In this document: piece by piece, positions 12,627 through 21,524 of the stretch
How positions within the stretch are numbered: the stretch's first letter is position 1
How the letters are laid out: every line of letters begins with the position of its first letter
Source: Bradyrhizobium vignae
Lineage (GTDB): Bacteria; Pseudomonadota; Alphaproteobacteria; Rhizobiales; Xanthobacteraceae
Assembly (NCBI RefSeq): GCF_004114425.1
Contig: NZ_RDQF01000034.1
Location: 1 to 64,000 of the forward strand
Length of the DNA stretch: 64,000 bases
Reading direction: 5' to 3'
Notes under the pieces: model-generated
Database searches by the model: none
What the model saw: the letters and a program-made list of their open reading frames with translations, nothing else
What the model was told of the DNA's origin: nothing
Made by a program: the position numbers and the translations under genes

Positions 12627-12657
12627 CGGCCGGGCTGAAAAGCCTGGCCGTTTCCTT
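12627..12657 (+). terminator. rho-independent terminator after cycM
   Basis: CGGCCGGGCT-GAAA-AGCCTGGCCG forms a strong stem with one internal mismatch, followed by TTTCCTT. It lies 26 bases after the cycM stop codon. Confidence 0.85.
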
Positions 12658-12810
12658 ATCCGGACCTCGCGACGACGTTATCGGGGCGTTTGGCCGCATG
12701 CGATGGGTCGTCGGGGCTTCCAAGATGAGGAAAAAGCAACATATTCCGTCGAAACCTCGCCTATATTGGGAACTTAAAGGAGTAGCCTCCTTCAAGACAG
12801 GGATGTTGAT

Positions 12811-14709
12811 TTGGCCATTACCCGACGCGATCTCCTGCTCACCGGCACTGCTGCCGCAGCGCTTCCCGCCCTTGGTTCCGTCGCGGGCGTTGCCGTCGGC
12901 TCGGCGCATGCGCAATCAGCAGCTGAGCTGCCCTGGCGCCATGCGCTGTCGCTGTTCGGAAAGGTAAAGTACCCCGCCGATTTCAAGCGCTTCGACTACG
13001 TCAATCCGGACGCGCCCAAGGGTGGCGTGGCGCGCCAGATCGCCGTCGGCACATTCGACAATTTCAACATCGTCGTATCGGGTGTGAAGGGGCAGGTGGC
13101 CGGTGCGATCGCCTTCATCTACGAATCCCTCACGACGCCCTCGCTTGACGAGGTCTCGACCGAATACGGCGCGCTGGCGGAAGCGGTCAGCCACCCCGAT
13201 GACTTCTCCTTCGTCACCTATCGCTTGCGGCCGCAAGCCAAATGGCATGACGGCAAGCCCGTGACGCCGGATGACGTGATCTTCTCGCTCGATTCCTTCA
13301 AGAAGCACCATCCGATGTACTCGGCGTACTACAGCCATGTGGTAAAGGCCGAGAAGGTCGGCGAGCGCGAGGTGCGGTTCGTCTTCGACGCACCCGGCAA
13401 CCGTGAACTGCCGCAGATCGTGGGACAGCTTATTGTCTTGCCGAAGCATTGGTGGGAGGGGACGGACGCGCAGGGCCGCAAGCGCGACGTTTCCGCCACG
13501 ACGCTCGAAGTGCCGCTCGGTTCCGGCCCTTACCGGGTCAAGGAATTCGTTGCAGGACGATCGATCGCGCTGGAGCGCGTCAAGGACTATTGGGGCGGCG
13601 ATCTGCCTGCCAATGTCGGCCGCAACAATTTCGACGAGCTGCGCTACGAATACTTCCGCGACGCCACTGTCGCGATCGAGGCCTTCAAGGCCGACCAGGT
13701 CGATTGGCGCACCGAGAACAGCGCGAAGAACTGGGCGACAGCCTACGATTTCCCGGCGGTGACCGAAAAGCGCGTGATCCTCGAGGAATTCCCCAATCGC
13801 AGCTCGGGCGTGATGCAGGCCTTCGTGCCGAACCTGCGCCGCGCCAAGTTCAGCGATCCCCGCGTGCGTCGCGCGCTCAACTACGCGTTCGACTTCGAGG
13901 AGATGAACAAGCAGATCTTCTACGGTCAGTACAAGCGCATCAGCAGCTATTTCGACGGGATCGAAGATCTGATGGCGACCGGCCTGCCACAGGGGAAGGA
14001 GCTCGAGATCCTCGAGACCGTCCGCGCCCAGGTCCCGCCCGAAGTCTTCACCACCGCCTACACCAATCCGGTCGGCGGCAGCCCCGAGGCCGTGCGCGAC
14101 AATCTTCGCGAGGCGCTGCGCCTCTTCAAGGAGGCGGGCTACGAGGTGCGCGACCGCAGGCTGATCGACGTCAAGACCGGTGCCCAGTTCTCTCTGGAAC
14201 TGCTGAATTCGGATCCGAGCTTCGAGCGGATCGCGCTGTTTTACAAGCCCTCGCTGGAGCGGCTCGGGATTGCCGTCAGCGTGCGTACCGTCGATCCAAC
14301 TCAATACGAGAACAGGACCCGCGAGTGGGATTTCGACATGGTCACCAACTCCTGGCCCGAATCGCAGTCGCCGGGCAATGAGCAGCGCGAATTCTGGTCC
14401 TCCAAGACGGCCGACATCGCCGGCTCGCGCAATCTTGCCGGCATCAAGAATCCGGCGGTTGACAAGCTGATCGAGCGGGTCATCTACGCCACCGATCGCG
14501 ACGATCTCGTCGCCGCGACCAAGGCGCTCGACCGCGTGCTGCTGTGGAATCACTACGTCGTGCCGCAGTGGAATTATCCAAAGCTGCGCACCGCGCGCTG
14601 GGATCGCTTCGGCCGGCCGGGGGAATTGCCCAGATATGGTCTGTCCGGCTTCCCGTTCATCTGGTGGTATGACGCAGAGAAGGCAGCGCGGATCGCAAAG
14701 AAGTCGTGA
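12811..14709 (+). CDS. yejA: peptide ABC transporter substrate-binding protein (first copy)
   Basis: Periplasmic family-5 solute-binding protein of a YejABEF-type peptide/microcin C importer, 632 aa. A twin-arginine signal (ITRRDLLLTG, then an alanine-rich stretch ending SAHAQ near residue 35) precedes the mature domain. Family features include AEAVSHPDDFSFVTYRLR and PVTPDDVIFSLDSF. The start is TTG at 12811; no in-frame ATG gives the signal peptide. It is the first gene of a compact five-gene operon. Related rhizobial Yej systems import host antimicrobial peptides and confer tolerance to them; that role here is inference. Confidence 0.9.
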   Translation: MAITRRDLLLTGTAAAALPALGSVAGVAVGSAHAQSAAELPWRHALSLFGKVKYPADFKRFDYVNPDAPKGGVARQIAVGTFDNFNIVVSGVKGQVAGAIAFIYESLTTPSLDEVSTEYGALAEAVSHPDDFSFVTYRLRPQAKWHDGKPVTPDDVIFSLDSFKKHHPMYSAYYSHVVKAEKVGEREVRFVFDAPGNRELPQIVGQLIVLPKHWWEGTDAQGRKRDVSATTLEVPLGSGPYRVKEFVAGRSIALERVKDYWGGDLPANVGRNNFDELRYEYFRDATVAIEAFKADQVDWRTENSAKNWATAYDFPAVTEKRVILEEFPNRSSGVMQAFVPNLRRAKFSDPRVRRALNYAFDFEEMNKQIFYGQYKRISSYFDGIEDLMATGLPQGKELEILETVRAQVPPEVFTTAYTNPVGGSPEAVRDNLREALRLFKEAGYEVRDRRLIDVKTGAQFSLELLNSDPSFERIALFYKPSLERLGIAVSVRTVDPTQYENRTREWDFDMVTNSWPESQSPGNEQREFWSSKTADIAGSRNLAGIKNPAVDKLIERVIYATDRDDLVAATKALDRVLLWNHYVVPQWNYPKLRTARWDRFGRPGELPRYGLSGFPFIWWYDAEKAARIAKKS

Positions 14710-14723
14710 AGGACAACCCCCGC

Positions 14724-16610
14724 ATGACGCAGATGTCACGCCGCCATGTGTTGGTCTTGGGCGTTGGCGGCGCCCTCGGGGCGTCGCTGGGTGCGCAGCC
14801 GCTACGCAGTGCGCGAGCGTCGGAAGCGGCGACCGAGGCGCACGGCATCTCGGCGTTCGGCGATCTCAAATATCCGGCCGACTTCCATCATTTCGATTAC
14901 GTCAATGTCGACGCGCCGAAGGGAGGCACGTTCTCGCTGATCCCGTCGGTGCGCTCGTACAACCAGTCCTACCAGACCTTCAACTCGCTCAACGCTTTCA
15001 TCCTGAAGGGCGACGGCGCGCAGGGCATGGACATGACGTTTGCACCGCTGATGGTCCGCGCAAACGACGAGCCCGATGCGATGTACGGGCTGGCCGCCCA
15101 ATCCGTGCGGATATCGCCGGACAAGCTGGTCTATCGCTTCACCATGCGGCCCGAGGCGAAATTCCACGACGGCACGAAGCTCACTGCGCATGATGCGGCG
15201 TTCTCGCTGACGGCGCTGAAGACCAAGGGCCATCCGCTCATCATCGTGCAGATGCGCGACATGGTCAGCGCCGAAGCGCTCGACGATGCGACGCTCGTCG
15301 TCACGTTTGCCAAGGGACGCGCCCGCGACGTGCCGCTCTATGTCGCCGGGCTTCCGATCTTTTCGAAGGCGTACTACGCGTCTCGCCCGTTCGATGAATC
15401 GTCTCTGGAGACTCCGCTGGGCTCGGGTCCGTACAAGGTCGGCAAGTTCGAGGTCAATCGCTATATCGAGTTTGAGCGGGTGAAGGACTGGTGGGCTGCC
15501 GATCTGCCGCCCTGCCGCGGCACCTACAATTTCGATGTCGTGCGCTATGAGTTCTATCGCGACCGCGATGTCGCCTTCGAGGGTTTCACCGGCAAGAGCT
15601 ATCTCTACCGCGAGGAGTTCACCTCGCGCATCTGGGCGACACGCTATGACTTCCCGGCCGCGAAGGATGGCCGCGTCAAGCTGGAGGTCGTGCCCGACGA
15701 CACGCCGTCCGGCGCGCAAGGCTGGTTCATCAACACGCGGCGCGACAAGTTCAAGGACGCGCGCGTGCGCGAGGCCCTGATCAACGCCTTCGATTTCGAA
15801 TGGACCAACAAGACCATCATGTACGGGGCTTATGCCCGTACCGTGTCGCCGTTCCAGAACTCGGACCTCATGGCGGGCGATGGGCCTCCTTCGCAGGAGG
15901 AGCTCAAGCTGCTCGAATCCTTCCGCGGTCAGGTTCCCGACGAAGTGTTCGCTGCGCCGTTTACGCCTCCGGTGTCAGACGGCTCCGGGCAAGACCGCAG
16001 CCTGTTGCGCAAGGCGCAGCAACTGCTGAACGAAGCCGGCGTGCCGATCAAGGACGGCAAGCGGGTGCTGCCGAATGGCGAGGTGTTCAGGATCGAGTTC
16101 CTGCTGGATGAGCCCTCGTTCCAGCCGCACCATGCGCCCTACATCAAGAATCTGGCGACGCTCGGCATCGAGGCGAGCGTGCGTCTCGTCGATGCCGTGC
16201 AACACAAGGCGCGCCAGGAAGATTTCGATTTCGACATGACCATCCAGCGCTTCAGCATGTCGGCGACGCCAGGCGATGCCATGCGCGCGTTCTTCTCCTC
16301 GCAGGTGGCGAACACCAAGGGCTCGTACAATCTCGCGGGCGTCGCCAGCCCGGCGATCGATGCAATGATCGAGAAGATCATGGCGGCTGACAGCCGCGAG
16401 GAGTTGACGATCGCCTGCCGCGCGTTCGATCGTCTGTTCCGCGCCGGCCGCTATTGGGTGCCGCAATGGTACAACAAGACGCACCGGCTGGCTTATTGGG
16501 ATCAGTTCGGCCATCCGCAGAAATTGCCGCGCTATGCCAACGGCGTCGGCGCGCCCGACATCTGGTGGCATGAACCCGCCAAGGCGGCCAAGCTCGAGCA
16601 GGCAAAATAG
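14724..16610 (+). CDS. yejA: peptide ABC transporter substrate-binding protein (second copy)
   Basis: A second family-5 binding protein, 628 aa, clearly paralogous to its neighbour: both have a short twin-arginine type leader (here SRRHVLVLGVGG), then FGDLKYPADFHHFDYVN-like text shared with the first copy, and an Ala-rich close. The ATG 14 bases after the first copy's stop is preferred; a GTG at 14706 overlapping that stop is the alternative. Two binding proteins feeding one permease should widen the peptide range. It is separated from yejB by only 2 bases. Confidence 0.9.
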   Translation: MTQMSRRHVLVLGVGGALGASLGAQPLRSARASEAATEAHGISAFGDLKYPADFHHFDYVNVDAPKGGTFSLIPSVRSYNQSYQTFNSLNAFILKGDGAQGMDMTFAPLMVRANDEPDAMYGLAAQSVRISPDKLVYRFTMRPEAKFHDGTKLTAHDAAFSLTALKTKGHPLIIVQMRDMVSAEALDDATLVVTFAKGRARDVPLYVAGLPIFSKAYYASRPFDESSLETPLGSGPYKVGKFEVNRYIEFERVKDWWAADLPPCRGTYNFDVVRYEFYRDRDVAFEGFTGKSYLYREEFTSRIWATRYDFPAAKDGRVKLEVVPDDTPSGAQGWFINTRRDKFKDARVREALINAFDFEWTNKTIMYGAYARTVSPFQNSDLMAGDGPPSQEELKLLESFRGQVPDEVFAAPFTPPVSDGSGQDRSLLRKAQQLLNEAGVPIKDGKRVLPNGEVFRIEFLLDEPSFQPHHAPYIKNLATLGIEASVRLVDAVQHKARQEDFDFDMTIQRFSMSATPGDAMRAFFSSQVANTKGSYNLAGVASPAIDAMIEKIMAADSREELTIACRAFDRLFRAGRYWVPQWYNKTHRLAYWDQFGHPQKLPRYANGVGAPDIWWHEPAKAAKLEQAK

Positions 16611-16612
16611 CC

Positions 16613-17722
16613 ATGAGCGCCTATATCGCCCGCCGCATCCTCCTGATGATCCCGACGCTGCTCGGAATCCTCTTCGTGTCCTTCGTCGTCGTGCAGTTCG
16701 CGCCGGGCGGCCCGGTCGAGCGCGTGATCGCGCAACTCTCAGGCGCCGATACCGGCGGCACGTCGCGCATTTCGGGCGGCGGCGATTTTGCGCAGCGCGC
16801 ACCTGGGCAGGTCGGTGCCGGCGGCGATGCCATCAATTCGAAATATCGGGGGGCGCAGGGGCTCGACCCTGATTTCATCAAGAAGCTGGAGGTGCAGTTC
16901 GGCTTCGACAAGCCGGCACCGGAACGCTTCCTGCTGATGGTGTGGAATTTCGCTCGCTTCGATTTCGGCAAGAGCTATTTCCGCGACGTCAGCGTGCTCC
17001 AGCTCATTAAGGAGAAGCTGCCCGTCTCGATCTCGCTCGGACTGTGGCTGACGCTTCTGACCTATCTGATCTCGATTCCACTCGGCATCCGCAAGGCGGT
17101 GAAGGACGGCACGCGATTCGACACCTGGACATCGACAGTGCTCGTGCTCGGCTATGCGATTCCCGGTTTCCTGTTTGCGATCCTCCTGATCATCCTGTTT
17201 GCCGGCGGCTCCTTCTTCAACTGGTTCCCGCTACGCGGACTGACCTCGGACGGTTGGTCGCAGTTTCCCTGGTACTGGAAGATCCTCGATTACTTCTGGC
17301 ACCTGACGCTGCCGCTGATCGCCATGGGGCTTGGCGCGTTCACCACCATGACGTTCCTGACCAAGAACTCGTTCCTGGACGAGATCCGCAAGCAATACGT
17401 CATGACTGCGCGGGCCAAGGGCTGCACCGAGAGCCGGGTGCTCTATGGCCACGTCTTCCGCAACGCCATGCTGATCGTGATCGCCGGCTTCCCCGGAACC
17501 TTCATCCACGCCTTTTTTTCCGGCTCGCTGCTGATCGAGACCATCTTCTCGCTGGATGGGCTCGGGCTGCTCAGCTTCGAGAGCGTGCTCAACCGCGACT
17601 ACCCGGTGGTGTTCGGCACGCTCTACATCTTTTCGCTGGTCGGTCTCGTGATCAATTTGATCTCCGACCTGACCTATATGTGGATCGACCCTCGGATCGA
17701 CTTCGAGGCGCGGGAGGTCTGA
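16613..17722 (+). CDS. yejB: peptide ABC transporter permease YejB
   Basis: Inner-membrane permease, 369 aa, of the Yej importer. The N terminus (YIARRILLMIPTLLGILFV) is the first membrane helix typical of the DppB/OppB class, and VVVQFAPGGPVE follows as in that family. Membrane segments continue at about residues 140-165, 180-205, 235-260, 290-315 and 335-355. The EAA-type loop appears as YVMTARAKGCTESRVL. The insertion between helices 1 and 2 is long, as is usual in YejB. The stop overlaps the yejE start (TGATG). Confidence 0.95.
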   Translation: MSAYIARRILLMIPTLLGILFVSFVVVQFAPGGPVERVIAQLSGADTGGTSRISGGGDFAQRAPGQVGAGGDAINSKYRGAQGLDPDFIKKLEVQFGFDKPAPERFLLMVWNFARFDFGKSYFRDVSVLQLIKEKLPVSISLGLWLTLLTYLISIPLGIRKAVKDGTRFDTWTSTVLVLGYAIPGFLFAILLIILFAGGSFFNWFPLRGLTSDGWSQFPWYWKILDYFWHLTLPLIAMGLGAFTTMTFLTKNSFLDEIRKQYVMTARAKGCTESRVLYGHVFRNAMLIVIAGFPGTFIHAFFSGSLLIETIFSLDGLGLLSFESVLNRDYPVVFGTLYIFSLVGLVINLISDLTYMWIDPRIDFEAREV

Positions 17723-18900
17723 TGACGATTACCGCGCCGACACCGATCGAGACCACGGCCAAGTCTCCGCTGGGAGGGGTCGTACCGATCACGCGCAAGC
17801 CCTACGCGCCTTCGCCACTCAACAGGCGGCGTTGGCAGAACTTCAAGGCCAACCGGCGCGGCTATTGGTCGTTCTGGATTTTCATCGGCTTGTTCGTGGT
17901 CTCGCTGTTTGCGGAACTGATCGCCAATGATCGGCCCTTCCTGATCAAATTCGACGGCCGTCTCTATTGGCCGGCCTTCGTGACCTATTCTGAGACGACC
18001 TTCGGCGGCGATTTCGAGACGGCGGCGGACTACCGCGATCCCTATTTGCAGAAGCTGATCAAGGACAAGGGCGGCACCATCGTCTGGCCGCTGATCCGCT
18101 ATTCCTACGACACGCATAATCTCGACCTGCCGACACCGGCACCGTCGCCGCCAACCTGGATGCTGACGGAGAAGCAGTGCAAGCCGGTGGTGGAGAAGAA
18201 GGGGCTGAAGAGCTGCCGCGACCTCGAATACAACTGGCTCGGCACCGACGATCAGGGCCGCGACGTGGTGGCGCGATTGATCTATGGCTTCCGCATCTCG
18301 GTGCTGTTCGGCCTTTGTCTCACCATCGTTTCGTCCGTTATCGGCATCGCGGCGGGAGCGGTGCAAGGCTATTTCGGCGGCCGGGTCGATCTCATCTTCC
18401 AGCGCTTCATCGAGATCTGGACGGCGATTCCCTCGCTCTATCTTCTCCTGATCCTGTCCTCGGTCCTCGTGCCCGGCTTCTTCGTGCTGCTCGGAATCCT
18501 CCTGCTGTTCTCCTGGGTCTCGTTGGTCGGTCTGGTGCGGGCCGAATTCCTGCGCGGGCGCAATTTCGAATACATCCAGGCGGCGCGGGCGCTCGGCGTG
18601 TCCAACCCGGTCATCATGTTCCGTCACTTGCTGCCGAACGCGATGGTCGCGACCATGACCTTCCTGCCCTTCATCGTGTCGAGCTCGGTGATGACACTGA
18701 CGGCCCTCGATTTCCTCGGCTTCGGCCTGCCACCGGGCTCACCTTCGCTCGGCGAGCTGCTGTCGCAGGCCAAGGCCAACGTGCAGGCACCGTGGCTCGG
18801 CTTCTCAGGTTTCTTCTCGGTTGCGATCATGCTGTCGCTGTTGATCTTCATCGGCGAAGCCGTGCGCGACGCCTTCGATCCGCGCAAGACGTTCAGGTAA
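17722..18900 (+). CDS. yejE: peptide ABC transporter permease YejE
   Basis: Second inner-membrane permease, 392 aa. The start ATG overlaps the yejB stop by one base. An N-terminal cytoplasmic stretch leads into the first helix (YWSFWIFIGLFVVSLFAEL), then a large periplasmic segment with several W/P/D-rich motifs, typical of YejE, and five C-terminal helices. The EAA loop is YIQAARALGVSNPVIM followed by RHLLPNA, the classical DppC signature. The partner of yejB in the transport channel. Confidence 0.95.
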   Translation: MTITAPTPIETTAKSPLGGVVPITRKPYAPSPLNRRRWQNFKANRRGYWSFWIFIGLFVVSLFAELIANDRPFLIKFDGRLYWPAFVTYSETTFGGDFETAADYRDPYLQKLIKDKGGTIVWPLIRYSYDTHNLDLPTPAPSPPTWMLTEKQCKPVVEKKGLKSCRDLEYNWLGTDDQGRDVVARLIYGFRISVLFGLCLTIVSSVIGIAAGAVQGYFGGRVDLIFQRFIEIWTAIPSLYLLLILSSVLVPGFFVLLGILLLFSWVSLVGLVRAEFLRGRNFEYIQAARALGVSNPVIMFRHLLPNAMVATMTFLPFIVSSSVMTLTALDFLGFGLPPGSPSLGELLSQAKANVQAPWLGFSGFFSVAIMLSLLIFIGEAVRDAFDPRKTFR

Positions 18901-18904
18901 GGTC

Positions 18905-20542
18905 ATGGACGCCATCAACCAGCCCCTGCTCAGCGTGCGCGATCTCTCGGTGGCCTTCCATCAGGCCGGCGCCACCACGCTCGCGGTCGACAAGGTCTCG
19001 TTCCAGATCAAGCGCGGCGAATGCGTCGCGCTGGTCGGCGAGTCCGGCTCCGGCAAGTCGGTCAGCGCGCTCTCGATCCTCAAGCTGCTGCCGTACCCGA
19101 ACGCCTCCCATCCTTCGGGCAGCATCCGTTTCAAGGGGCAGGAGCTGATCGAGCAATCCGAGCGGCAGATGCGGGAGATCAGAGGCAGCGACATCTCCAT
19201 CATCTTCCAGGAGCCGATGACCTCGCTCAATCCGTTGCACACGATCGAGGCGCAGATTGGCGAGATCATCCAGCTGCATAATCCGACCAGCAATGCCGAG
19301 GCGCGCAGACGGACGCTGGAGCTGCTCACGCAGGTCGGCATCCCCGAGCCCGAGACGCGGCTGAAGAGCTATCCGCACCAGCTCTCCGGCGGTCAGCGCC
19401 AGCGCGTGATGATCGCGATGGCGCTCGCCAACGAGCCGGATCTGTTGATCGCGGACGAGCCGACCACGGCGCTCGACGTCACCGTGCAGGCGCAGATCCT
19501 GGCGCTGCTCGCCGAGATCCGTTCGCGGCTCGGCATGAGCCTCTTGTTCATCACCCACGATCTCGGCATCGTCCGCCGCATCGCCGATACCGTGTGCGTC
19601 ATGAAGGGCGGCGTGATCGTCGAACAGGGGCCGGTCGAGCAGGTCTTCAAGACCCCGAAACATCCCTATACGCGCGACCTGCTCGCCGCGGAGCCGAAGC
19701 CGGATCCCGCGCCGCCGCAGCCGAGTGCGCCGGTGGTGATGTCGGCCGATGATCTCAAAGTCTGGTTCCCGATCAGGCGCGGCCTGATGCGCAAGACGGT
19801 CGGCCACATCAAGGCAGTCGATGGCGTCAGCGTCGCCGTGCGTAAGGGCGAGACGCTCGGGGTGGTCGGCGAATCCGGCTCGGGCAAGACCACGCTGGGG
19901 CTCGCACTGCTGCGGCTGATCTCCTCGAATGGCCGTATCGTGTTCTTAGGCAAGGACATCCAGGGCCTGCGCTTCAAGGAGATGCGCCCCTTCCGGCGCG
20001 ACATGCAGATCGTGTTCCAGGATCCGTTCGGCTCGCTCTCACCGCGCATGTCGGTCGCCGACATCGTCGCCGAGGGCCTGTCGGTGCATCAGCCGAAGCT
20101 GTCGCGTGAGGAGCGCGAGGCACGCGTCGTCAAGGCGCTGGAGGATGTCGGGCTCGATCCGGAGACGCGCTTCCGCTATCCGCATGAATTCTCGGGTGGC
20201 CAGCGCCAGCGCATCAGCATCGCGCGGGCGGTGGTGCTGGAGCCGGATTTCGTCGTGCTGGACGAGCCGACCAGCGCGCTCGACATGCTGTTCCAGGCGC
20301 AGATGGTCGATCTGCTGCGCGAGCTCCAGCGCAAGCGCGACCTCACCTACATGTTCATCTCGCACGACTTACGCGTCGTCGCCTCGCTCGCCAGCCATCT
20401 CATCGTGATGCGCGGCGGCAAGGTGGTCGAGGAGGGGCAGGCGGCCGAGCTGTTTCGGAATCCGAAGACGGATTACACGCGCGCGCTGTTCGCGGCCGCG
20501 TTCCGGCTGGAGACCGCGGGGAACGGGGCGGTCGCGACGTAG
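18905..20542 (+). CDS. yejF: peptide ABC transporter ATP-binding protein YejF (tandem ATPase)
   Basis: A 545-aa fused ATPase with two complete ABC modules. The first has GESGSGKS (about residue 45), the signature LSGGQRQRV and DEPTTALD; the second has GESGSGKT (about residue 325), FSGGQRQRI and DEPTSALD. The linker near residue 265 is proline-rich. Each module ends with the oligopeptide-ATPase C-terminal extension (HPYTRDLLAA; TDYTRALFAA). Energises the YejB/YejE channel. Last gene of the operon, followed by a palindromic repeat. Confidence 0.96.
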   Translation: MDAINQPLLSVRDLSVAFHQAGATTLAVDKVSFQIKRGECVALVGESGSGKSVSALSILKLLPYPNASHPSGSIRFKGQELIEQSERQMREIRGSDISIIFQEPMTSLNPLHTIEAQIGEIIQLHNPTSNAEARRRTLELLTQVGIPEPETRLKSYPHQLSGGQRQRVMIAMALANEPDLLIADEPTTALDVTVQAQILALLAEIRSRLGMSLLFITHDLGIVRRIADTVCVMKGGVIVEQGPVEQVFKTPKHPYTRDLLAAEPKPDPAPPQPSAPVVMSADDLKVWFPIRRGLMRKTVGHIKAVDGVSVAVRKGETLGVVGESGSGKTTLGLALLRLISSNGRIVFLGKDIQGLRFKEMRPFRRDMQIVFQDPFGSLSPRMSVADIVAEGLSVHQPKLSREEREARVVKALEDVGLDPETRFRYPHEFSGGQRQRISIARAVVLEPDFVVLDEPTSALDMLFQAQMVDLLRELQRKRDLTYMFISHDLRVVASLASHLIVMRGGKVVEEGQAAELFRNPKTDYTRALFAAAFRLETAGNGAVAT

Positions 20543-20547
20543 CGTTC

Positions 20548-20661
20548 GTGATTCCGGGGCGCGCGCAGCGCGAACCCGGAACCCAGAGATTATGGTGCGA
20601 GGTGCTCAGGTGCGCAATTGCGCACCATAGTTCAGGCGCGATGCGCGTGCCCCGGAATCAC
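20548..20661. repeat. palindromic repeat, CATTCCGGGGC family, copy 2
   Basis: Perfect 13-bp inverted ends: GTGATTCCGGGGC (20548-20560) and GCCCCGGAATCAC (20649-20661). The interior hairpin GGTGCGCAATTGCGCACC and the following CATAGTTCA are nearly identical to the copy at 10088-10186. It fills the gap between yejF and the convergent NlpC/P60 gene and may serve as a bidirectional transcript end. Confidence 0.85.
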
Positions 20662-20669
20662 AAGAACAA

Positions 20670-21524
20670 TCAGAGCCGCTTGATCGCGACGACCTCGCTG
20701 CCGGCCTGCTTGATCCGCGCAATCGCGGGCTCGATCGGTTCGATCACGGTCGCCATGTGATGGGCATTGGCGTGAACCATGGTGCTGCCGTCGCGGACGA
20801 TGGCGACATGGCCCTTCCAGAAGATCAGATCGCCACGCAGCAGGCTGCTCCGCTCATGCGGCTCCAGCGCACGGCCGAGACCGGCGAGCTGCATGTCGCT
20901 GTCGCGCGGGCAGCCGATCCCGGCTGATGCCAGCGAGACCTGGACCAGCCCCGAGCAATCGATGCCAAAACTGCTCTTGCCGCCCCAGAGGTAAGGTGTG
21001 CCAACGAAGCGCTCGGCCACTGCGACGAAATCCGGCTCGTAATGATCGAGCGGCGCGAGATGAGTCCGTGGCAAGAACGTTCCGTCCCGCGTCACCGCGA
21101 AGGCCCCGTCCTCGCGCGCGATCGTGAGCCTTGATCCCAGGACCAGCGTGGCAGCCGGCGGCAGCTTGATCGACGGGCCGGGAAACGCAAACGTCCGGAG
21201 TGCGCTGACCTTGTGCGTCGGCGCGGCCGTCGGTTTCAACAGCGCCGCGTCGGGCAGCCAGCCGACATAGCCGTCGCCATTGAGCTGGCCCCAGGCCCAG
21301 CCTTCGCCGTTGCGGTCGTAGACCGCGACGCGCTCGCCCCGCAGCGCCTCCGTCATCAGCATCGCATTCGAGGATGGCTGCTCGCGTAACGGCGCGAGCG
21401 CGTCGATGACCTCGAATTCTTCGCCGGTGACGAAGCGCTCCGCCGCAACCTTGCCTTCGAGATATTTCGCGGCGATGTCGCCCCGCGCCGGCGTCAGCCT
21501 TGGATCGTGTCCTGGATCACGCAT
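20670..21524 (-). CDS. NlpC/P60 family cysteine peptidase
   Basis: A 284-aa C40-type endopeptidase expected to cut peptidoglycan stem peptides or related gamma-D-glutamyl bonds. The N-terminal half (about residues 50-160) resembles bacterial SH3-type domains. The catalytic domain (about 165-280) shows the nucleophile in GIDCSGLVQ, the histidine in GDLIFWKGHVAIV and a further polar residue in HANAHH. I see no signal peptide, so it may act in the cytosol on recycled or imported peptides. Its start overlaps the end of the M17 aminopeptidase gene by 8 bases, implying translational coupling. Confidence 0.93.
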   Translation of the reverse strand: MRDPGHDPRLTPARGDIAAKYLEGKVAAERFVTGEEFEVIDALAPLREQPSSNAMLMTEALRGERVAVYDRNGEGWAWGQLNGDGYVGWLPDAALLKPTAAPTHKVSALRTFAFPGPSIKLPPAATLVLGSRLTIAREDGAFAVTRDGTFLPRTHLAPLDHYEPDFVAVAERFVGTPYLWGGKSSFGIDCSGLVQVSLASAGIGCPRDSDMQLAGLGRALEPHERSSLLRGDLIFWKGHVAIVRDGSTMVHANAHHMATVIEPIEPAIARIKQAGSEVVAIKRL

